A DNA stretch of 64,000 bases from Cupriavidus plantarum (GTDB lineage Bacteria > Pseudomonadota > Gammaproteobacteria > Burkholderiales > Burkholderiaceae): assembly GCF_905397285.1 (NCBI RefSeq), contig NZ_CAJPUX010000007.1, positions 62,001-126,000 of the forward strand, read 5' to 3'. The notes beneath the pieces were generated by a model. It worked only from the letters and a program-made list of their open reading frames with translations. It was not told the DNA's origin and searched no databases. A program made the position numbers and the translations under genes. This document shows, piece after piece, positions 57,210 to 64,000 of the stretch. The number at the start of each line of letters is the position of its first letter. The stretch's first letter is position 1.

Positions 57210-58385
57210 ATGCAGCTCAGCCTGGAAGGCATTGCGCAGCAGGTCGGTTCGCAAGCCTATCTTTACCCGATGTCACTCACGCCGGTGCCCGGCGCCGTCA
57301 CGATCCTGCTCGGCGCCACGCAGGCCGGCAAGACCTCGCTGATGCGCGTCATGGCCGGGCTCGACCGGCCCGCCGCGGGGCAGGTGCGCGTCGATGGCGT
57401 GGACGTGACGGGCGTGCCGGTGCGCGACCGGAACGTGTCGATGGTGTACCAGCAGTTCATCAACTACCCATCGCTCACCGTATTCGACAACATCGCCTCG
57501 CCATTGCGGCTGCGGAAGACCGGCCGGGACGAGATGACGCGGCAGGTGCGCGAGCTGGCGGCGCGGCTGCATATCGATCATCTGCTGCAACGCTACCCGG
57601 CCGAGCTCTCGGGCGGGCAGCAGCAGCGTGTGGCGCTGGCCCGCGCGCTGGCGAAGAACGCGCCCCTGATGTTGCTGGACGAGCCGCTCGTCAACCTCGA
57701 CTACAAGCTGCGGGAGGAACTGCGGGAGGAACTGACGCAGCTGTTCGCGCATGGCGACGCCACGGTCATCTACGCGACCACCGAGCCGGCCGAGGCGCTG
57801 TTGCTTGGCGGGTACACCGCCGTGCTCGATGCCGGCGAACTGCTGCAATACGGGCCGACGCCGCAGGTCTTCCACTATCCCGATTCCCTGCGCGTGGCGC
57901 GCGCGTTCAGCGATCCGCCGATGAACCTGATCGCCGGCACATTCGCCGCGGGCCGCGTGACGCTCCCGGGCGGTATTTCGCTGCCCGTGCCGGAAGCCGG
58001 CGGCTACGAGGGTGCGGTGACAATGGGCGTGCGCGCGGCCGCGCTGCGCCTCAAGCCGGCGCAGGGTGGCGGCGAGGGTGGCGGCGAAGGTGGCGGCGAA
58101 GGTGGCGTGAAGGGCGCCAGCGTCGATGTGCCGGGCCGCGTCGCGCTGGCCGAACTCTCTGGCTCCGATACGTTCGTGCACGTCGACACCGCGGCCGGCA
58201 ATCTCGTGGCGCAGTTCGCGGGCGTGCTCGACTTCGCGCTCGGCGCGCAGCTGTCGCTGTACCTCGATCCCGCGCAGATCTATCTGTTCGACGCGGCCGG
58301 CAAGCGCATCCATGCGCCGCGCCGGCCGGGCGCGCTGGCCGATGCGGTCAGCACGCCGCTGTCGCATACCGCTTCGGGAGGCTGA
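57210..58385 (+). CDS. glpS: glycerol ABC transporter ATP-binding protein GlpS
   Basis: A 391-residue ATPase, first gene of the operon, behind TTGGAG. It has Walker A GATQAGKTS, the signature LSGGQQQR and Walker B LMLLDEPLVNLD. The switch histidine is replaced (IYATTEPAEAL), as I recall for rhizobial GlpS, so this subunit may hydrolyse ATP poorly on its own. A GGGEGGGEGGGEGG insert (58070-58106, 12-base repeats) lies in the C-terminal MOBE region. It pairs with GlpT. Confidence 0.92.
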   Translation: MQLSLEGIAQQVGSQAYLYPMSLTPVPGAVTILLGATQAGKTSLMRVMAGLDRPAAGQVRVDGVDVTGVPVRDRNVSMVYQQFINYPSLTVFDNIASPLRLRKTGRDEMTRQVRELAARLHIDHLLQRYPAELSGGQQQRVALARALAKNAPLMLLDEPLVNLDYKLREELREELTQLFAHGDATVIYATTEPAEALLLGGYTAVLDAGELLQYGPTPQVFHYPDSLRVARAFSDPPMNLIAGTFAAGRVTLPGGISLPVPEAGGYEGAVTMGVRAAALRLKPAQGGGEGGGEGGGEGGVKGASVDVPGRVALAELSGSDTFVHVDTAAGNLVAQFAGVLDFALGAQLSLYLDPAQIYLFDAAGKRIHAPRRPGALADAVSTPLSHTASGG

Positions 58386-58386
58386 G

Positions 58387-59495
58387 ATGGCGCGTATCGA
58401 TCTCGACCTCGCGCACGCCTACGTGCCCAACCCGCAGCGCGATGAAGATTATGCGCTGCTGCCGCTGCGCTTCACGTTCGAGGATGGCGGCGCGTATGCG
58501 CTGCTCGGCCCGTCGGGCTGCGGCAAGACCACGCTGCTCAACTGCGTGTCGGGGCTGCTGCGTCCCTCGCAGGGCACCATCCATTTCGACGGCAAGGACG
58601 TGACCGCGGCCTCGCCGCAGGCGCGCAACATCGCGCAGGTGTTCCAGTTCCCCGTCATCTACGACACGATGACCGTGGGCGAGAACCTTGCATTCCCGCT
58701 GCGCAACCGCGGCGTGCCCGACGCGCAAGTCCGGGAGCGCGTGGGGCGCGTCGCCGAAATGCTCGACCTGTCGTCGTCGCTGGACCGCCGCGCGAGCGGC
58801 CTCGCGGCCGATGCCAAGCAGAAGATCTCGCTGGGCCGCGGGCTCGTGCGGCAGGACGTGTCCGCGATCCTGTTCGACGAACCGCTGACCGTGATCGACC
58901 CGCACCTGAAATGGCAACTGCGGCGCAAGCTCAAGGAGATTCATCACGAGTTCCGGCTTACGCTGATCTACGTCACGCACGACCAGACGGAGGCCCTGAC
59001 CTTCGCCGATCAGGTCGTGGTGATGTCGCGCGGCAAGGCCGTGCAGGTCGGCTCGGCCGATGCGCTGTTCGAGAAGCCCGCGCATACGTTCGTCGGGCAC
59101 TTCATCGGCTCGCCGGGCATGAACTTCCTGTCGGCCGCGTGGCGCGACGGCGCGATCGAAGTGCAGGGTGACAAGAGCGGGCGTCGTTATTCGCCGCCTC
59201 TCGAGGGCCACGTTGCCGCCGCGTTGCAGGCGGCCGGCACGTTCCGCATCGGCGTGCGTCCCGAATACCTGAGCCTGTCGAACGAGGCCGATCCGCTCGC
59301 GATGCCCGTGCACGTGACGCGCGCGCAGGACATCGGCACGTACTGGCTCGTCACGGCCACCGTGGAAGCGGGGAATGACGCCGTGTTGCGCGCGCGGCTC
59401 GGCACCGAAGCCGCGTCGCTGAACGCGGGCGATGCCGCATGGCTCACCGTGTTCAATCGTCATACCTGCTACTACGTCAACGAGGAACTGGTCCA

Positions 59496-59499
<4 letters not shown>
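58387..59499 (+). CDS. glpT: glycerol ABC transporter ATP-binding protein GlpT (rhizobial nomenclature)
   Basis: A 370-residue ATPase, one base after the glpS stop codon. It has Walker A GPSGCGKTT, Walker B AILFDEPLTVID and an intact switch histidine (YVTHDQTEAL), but the signature loop is LAADAKQKISLGR rather than LSGGQ. GlpS (good signature, no switch His) and GlpT (poor signature, good His) are thus complementary halves of a heterodimer. The C terminus is a TOBE-like regulatory domain. Not related to the E. coli GlpT permease. Confidence 0.92.
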
Positions 59500-60372
<873 letters not shown>

Positions 60373-60380
<8 letters not shown>

Positions 60381-61200
60381 GAAGCAACCAGGGCAGCGTA
60401 CCGGCGCGTGGCGTCCGGTGTTCCTCACGATCTACCTGCTGTTCGCGATCGTGCCGATCTACTGGATGGTGAACATGTCGTTCAAGACGAACGAGGAGAT
60501 CGTCTCCACGCTGTCGCTGTGGCCCGCCTCGTTCACGCTCGAGCACTACGTGACCATCTTCACCGATGCGTCGTGGTATTCGGGCTACATCAACTCGATG
60601 ATCTATGTCGCGCTGAACACGGTCATCTCGATCTCGGTCGCGCTGCCCGCCGCGTACGCGTTCTCGCGCTACCAGTTCATCGGCGACAAGCACGTGTTCT
60701 TCTGGCTGCTGACCAACCGCATGACGCCGCCGGCCGTGTTCCTGCTGCCGTTCTTCCAGCTCTATACGACGATGGGGCTGATGGATACGCATCTCGGCGT
60801 GGCGCTGGCGCATCTGGTGTTCAACGTGCCGCTGGCCGTGTGGATTCTGGAAGGGTTCATGTCGGGCGTGCCGCGCGAGATCGACGAAACCGCCTATGTG
60901 GACGGCTATTCGTTCCCGCGCTTCTTCCTGACGATCTTCCTGCCGCTGATCAAGGCGGGCGTGGGCGTGGCGGCGTTCTTCTGCTTCATGTTCAGCTGGG
61001 TGGAGCTGTTGCTCGCCCGCACGCTGACGTCGGTGGACGCCAAGCCGATCGTAGCGACGATGACGCGCACGGTCTCGGCGTCGGGCATGGACTGGGGCGT
61101 GCTGGCCGCGGCCGGCGTGCTGACCATCGTGCCCGGCGGCATCGTGATCTGGTTCGTGCGGCACTACATCGCGAAGGGCTTCGCGATGGGACGCGTCTGA
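60373..61200 (+). CDS. glpQ: glycerol ABC transporter permease GlpQ
   Basis: A 275-residue permease with six helices and the EAA loop in PREIDETAYVDGYSFPRFFL. It overlaps glpP by 8 bases. This is the ABC permease of the rhizobial naming scheme, not the E. coli glycerophosphodiester phosphodiesterase GlpQ. Confidence 0.92.
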
Positions 61201-61212
61201 GGAGGGCGACCG

Positions 61213-61521
61213 ATGCTGAGCTGGATGGTATGGACCACCCCCGTGGCGGTGTTCTTCGCGAGCGTGGTACTGATGCTGATCGGCATGACGATCTGGGAAA
61301 TGCGTTCGCCGACGGTGCTGCGCAAGGGTTTTCTCCCGATTGCGACGACACGTGGAGATCGGCTATTTATCGGCCTGATGTGCGCGGCCTGGATCAACCT
61401 CGCGTGGGTGGGTCTCGGCGAGAAGATGCAGGCGTGGTTCTCGCTGGCCGAGGAGCCGTCCGTGTGGATCAGCGCGGGCGTCTCGTTCGTCGTGCTGCTG
61501 TGGATCATGCGCAAGGGCTGA
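61213..61521 (+). CDS. glpU: DUF2160 small membrane protein (GlpU)
   Basis: A 102-residue protein with three membrane helices (MVWTTPVAVFFASVVLMLIG, LFIGLMCAAWINLAW and VSFVVLLWIM). DUF2160 proteins occur specifically between glpQ and glpV in glycerol ABC operons; their role is unknown, perhaps an accessory subunit. It has a GGAGGG ribosome-binding site and follows glpQ by 12 bases. Confidence 0.88.
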   Translation: MLSWMVWTTPVAVFFASVVLMLIGMTIWEMRSPTVLRKGFLPIATTRGDRLFIGLMCAAWINLAWVGLGEKMQAWFSLAEEPSVWISAGVSFVVLLWIMRKG

Positions 61522-61625
61522 TGTCGGAAGATTGACGTGATGCATGGGCTGTGCCGCCTGTTCTCTTCCCCGGGGCGCCATCCCAGAAACAGAAATCCGG
61601 GGAGGGGGTTCCTGAGGAGACATTG

Positions 61626-63365
61626 ATGAAACAGCACGTAAGGTTGGGGATGTCGGCCCTGGCGTTTGCGGCGGCGCTCGCGTGCGGGCACGCGTCGGCA
61701 GGGGAAGCGGAAGCGAAGAAGTGGGTGGACAGCGAGTTCCAGCCGTCGTCGCTGAGCAAGGACAAGCAGCTCGCGGAAATGAAGTGGTTCATCGACGCCG
61801 CGGCCAAGCTCAAGGCCAAGGGCGTGAACCAGATCAACGTGGTGTCGGAAACCATCACCACGCATGAATACGAATCGAAGACGCTGGCCAAGGCATTCGA
61901 GGAGATTACCGGCATCAAGGTCAACCACGACCTGATCCAGGAAGGCGACGTCGTCGAGAAGCTCCAGACGTCGATGCAGTCCGGCAAGTCGATCTACGAC
62001 GGCTGGATCTCCGACTCGGACCTGATCGGCACGCACTATCGCTATGGCGCGATCCTGCCGCTGTCCGACTACATGGCGGGCGCGGGCAAGGAGTTCACGA
62101 ATCCGGACATCGACCTCAAGGACTTTATCGGCACCAAGTTCACGACGGCGCCGGACGGGAAGCTCTATCAGCTGCCCGACCAGCAGTTCGCCAACCTCTA
62201 CTGGTTCCGCGCGGACTGGTTCGCGCGCAAGGATCTGCAGGACAAGTTCAAGGCCAAGTACGGCTATGACCTCGGTGTGCCGACCAACTGGTCCGCGTAC
62301 GAAGACATCGCGAACTTCTTCTCGAACGACGTGAAGGAGCTGGACGGCAAGAAGGTCTATGGGCACATGGACTACGGCAAGAAGGATCCGTCGCTAGGCT
62401 GGCGCTTCACGGATGCGTGGCTGTCGATGGCCGGCACCGCCGACAAGGGCCTGCCGAATGGCATGCCGGTGGACGAATGGGGCATTCGCGTGGCGGACGA
62501 CAAGTGCACGCCGGTCGGCGCCTCGGTGTCGCGCGGCGGCGCCACCAACAGCCCGGCCGCCGTCTATGCGCTGACCAAGTACATCGATTGGATGAAGAAG
62601 TACGCGCCGCCGCAGGCCATGGGCATGACGTTCTCCGAAGCGGGTCCGGTGCCGGCGCAGGGACAGGTCGCGCAGCAGATCTTCTGGTACACGGCATTCA
62701 CGGCCGACATGACCAAGAAGGGCCTGCCGGTGGTCAACGCGGATGGCTCGCCGAAGTGGCGCATGGCGCCGTCGCCGTATGGCCCGTACTGGAAGCAGGG
62801 CATGCAGAACGGCTATCAGGACGTGGGGTCGTGGACGTTCTTCAAGAACACCGATCCGAATCGCCTGGCCGCGGCATGGCTCTACGCGCAGTTCGTGACC
62901 GCCAAGACGGTATCGCTGAAGAAGTCGCTGACGGGGCTGACGTTCATTCGCGACAGCGACATCAACAACGAGTACCTGACCAAGAACGCGGCGAAGTATG
63001 GCGGCCTGATTGAGTTCTACCGCAGCCCGGCCCGGGTGGCATGGACGCCGACGGGCAACAATGTGCCGGACTATCCGAAGCTGGCGCAGCTGTGGTGGAA
63101 GAACGTGGCGACTGCCGTCACGGGCGAGAAGACGCCGCAGGCGGCAATGGACACGCTGGCCGAGGAGATGGACCAGGTCATGGCCCGTCTGCAACGCGCG
63201 GGCATGAGCCAGTGCGCGCCCAAGCTCAACCCGAAGAGCGACGCGTCGAAGTGGCTGTCGTCGGAGCATGCGCCGTGGAAGAAGCTCGACAACGAGAAGC
63301 CGAAGGGCGAGACGATTGCCTATGACAAGCTGTTGCAGGCTTGGAAGGAAGGGAAGGTCAGGTAA
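61626..63365 (+). CDS. glpV: glycerol ABC transporter substrate-binding protein GlpV
   Basis: A 579-residue periplasmic binding protein, large for the class but matching rhizobial GlpV. The signal peptide runs to HASAG (about residue 25). Blocks LYQLPDQQFANLYWFRADWF and KYIDWMKKYAPPQAMGM are typical of the family-1 solute-binding fold. The ATG lies behind GAGGAGA. It is the last gene of the operon, so uptake runs GlpV to GlpPQ with GlpST, then GlpK and GlpD encoded nearby. Confidence 0.93.
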   Translation: MKQHVRLGMSALAFAAALACGHASAGEAEAKKWVDSEFQPSSLSKDKQLAEMKWFIDAAAKLKAKGVNQINVVSETITTHEYESKTLAKAFEEITGIKVNHDLIQEGDVVEKLQTSMQSGKSIYDGWISDSDLIGTHYRYGAILPLSDYMAGAGKEFTNPDIDLKDFIGTKFTTAPDGKLYQLPDQQFANLYWFRADWFARKDLQDKFKAKYGYDLGVPTNWSAYEDIANFFSNDVKELDGKKVYGHMDYGKKDPSLGWRFTDAWLSMAGTADKGLPNGMPVDEWGIRVADDKCTPVGASVSRGGATNSPAAVYALTKYIDWMKKYAPPQAMGMTFSEAGPVPAQGQVAQQIFWYTAFTADMTKKGLPVVNADGSPKWRMAPSPYGPYWKQGMQNGYQDVGSWTFFKNTDPNRLAAAWLYAQFVTAKTVSLKKSLTGLTFIRDSDINNEYLTKNAAKYGGLIEFYRSPARVAWTPTGNNVPDYPKLAQLWWKNVATAVTGEKTPQAAMDTLAEEMDQVMARLQRAGMSQCAPKLNPKSDASKWLSSEHAPWKKLDNEKPKGETIAYDKLLQAWKEGKVR

Positions 63366-63392
63366 TCGCGGGAGTTCTCGCTTGGTTTTCCC

Positions 63393-64000
63393 TTAAGGTA
63401 GCGTCGCCGGCGCCAGCGTAGCCGGCGACGCATGCCGCGCCTTCCCGTGGCGCTTCGCCTCATACAGCGCCATATCCGCCCGCATGAACCACTCGCTGAT
63501 CGAGCTCCCGGCATGGGGCTGATGCAGCGCGCTCCCCACGCTGGCCGTCGCCATGAACGGCTGCTCGCCGATCACCAGCGGCCGCATCGCCGCCTGCACC
63601 ACCGTCCGCGCCAGCCGGTCCACCGTCGCGGGGTTCCCCACGTTCTCCAGGATGATCGCGAATTCGTCCCCGCCGATCCGCGCCACCGCGTCGCCCTTGC
63701 GGACGCAATGGCTCAGCCGCTCCGCAAACGCCACGAGCAGCCGATCCCCCACCGCATGTCCATGCGTATCGTTGACCGCCTTGAAATCGTCCAGATCCAC
63801 GAGCAGCAGCGCCGCGCGATGCCCGTGCGCATCGGCTCGGGCCATCACGTCCGCGAGCCGGCGATCGAAACCCTTGCGGTTTAGCAGCCCTGTGAGGTGA
63901 TCCGACAACGTCTGCGCCTCCAGATGCCGCAAACGCGCCCGTTCGTCCGTGACGTTTCGCGCGAACATATGCAGGCCCGTCAACGCATCGCGCGCCTCGT
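63393..64000 (-). CDS. GGDEF diguanylate cyclase, 5' end outside the window
   Basis: The visible 202 codons hold the end of a PAS/PAC-like region (TGLHMFARNVTDERARLRHL) and a complete GGDEF domain: DHLTGLLNRKGFDRRL, LVDLDDFKAVNDTHGHAVGD and active GGDEF in RIGGDEFAIIL. An RxxD inhibitory site is not obvious at -5 (RKGD lies just before it and may serve). The reading frame is open to the window edge, so the sensor is unseen. This is the third cyclase of the window. It converges on glpV. Confidence 0.85.
   Translation of the reverse strand, partial: EARDALTGLHMFARNVTDERARLRHLEAQTLSDHLTGLLNRKGFDRRLADVMARADAHGHRAALLLVDLDDFKAVNDTHGHAVGDRLLVAFAERLSHCVRKGDAVARIGGDEFAIILENVGNPATVDRLARTVVQAAMRPLVIGEQPFMATASVGSALHQPHAGSSISEWFMRADMALYEAKRHGKARHASPATLAPATLP

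Overview
The window is a GC-rich, densely coding chromosomal segment. Gene content points to a beta-proteobacterium of the Burkholderiaceae, most likely Cupriavidus or a close relative: a BcsD/BcsP/BcsQ-type cellulose operon, SiaABCD, YfiRNB, a Fur-controlled tonB-exbB-exbD operon with hemP, class I fumarase, and a rhizobial-type glycerol ABC transporter. The genus call is inference. I see no insertion sequence, integrase, phage structural gene or CRISPR array.

Layout. 1-2.8 kb: tRNA-Gly, tRNA-Gly, tRNA-Cys; a divergent LysR regulator and YeiH exporter; tRNA-Leu. 2.9-4.5 kb: two small secreted proteins and a GlcG/HbpS-type heme-binding protein. 4.5-7.2 kb: iron and heme block (hemP and tonB-exbB-exbD, each behind a Fur-box-like site, with a 21-residue membrane peptide ahead of tonB). 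7.4-18.4 kb: tandem AAA+ ATPase, glutamate racemase, fumarase, UPF0114 protein, DMT exporter, acetyl-CoA synthetase and a sodium:solute symporter. 18.4-21.9 kb: tRNA-Ser followed by a patch of small accessory genes (Excalibur, a fragment resembling DUF1828 proteins, DUF4823 lipoprotein, a CxCWMCGN protein, an uncharacterised gene). 22-28.9 kb: poxB, oxalate/formate-type antiporter, an 880-base gap with direct repeats and an orphan terminator, an HTH protein, a FUSC transporter and a PanE-like reductase.

28.9-48.5 kb is the most striking part. A single minus-strand run, bcsD-bcsP-bcsQ-bcsA-bcsB-bcsZ-bcsC followed by siaA-siaB-siaC-siaD, joins the whole cellulose secretion machine to a complete phosphatase/kinase/switch protein/diguanylate cyclase module. 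A second c-di-GMP module, yfiR-yfiN-yfiB, lies just upstream, with a D-amino-acid transaminase and one small gene between them. BcsA carries a C-terminal PilZ domain that would sense c-di-GMP, so production by SiaD and YfiN and read-out by BcsA sit within 20 kb. SiaA differs from the Pseudomonas protein in having a soluble CBS-like input instead of membrane and HAMP segments.

49-64 kb: small hypothetical genes and a lysozyme-inhibitor-like protein, then a glycerol block: glpD and glpK (with an unusual acidic tail), a Nudix protein and purU, the repressor glpR, and divergently the ABC transporter glpS-glpT-glpP-glpQ-glpU-glpV. The window ends inside another GGDEF gene.
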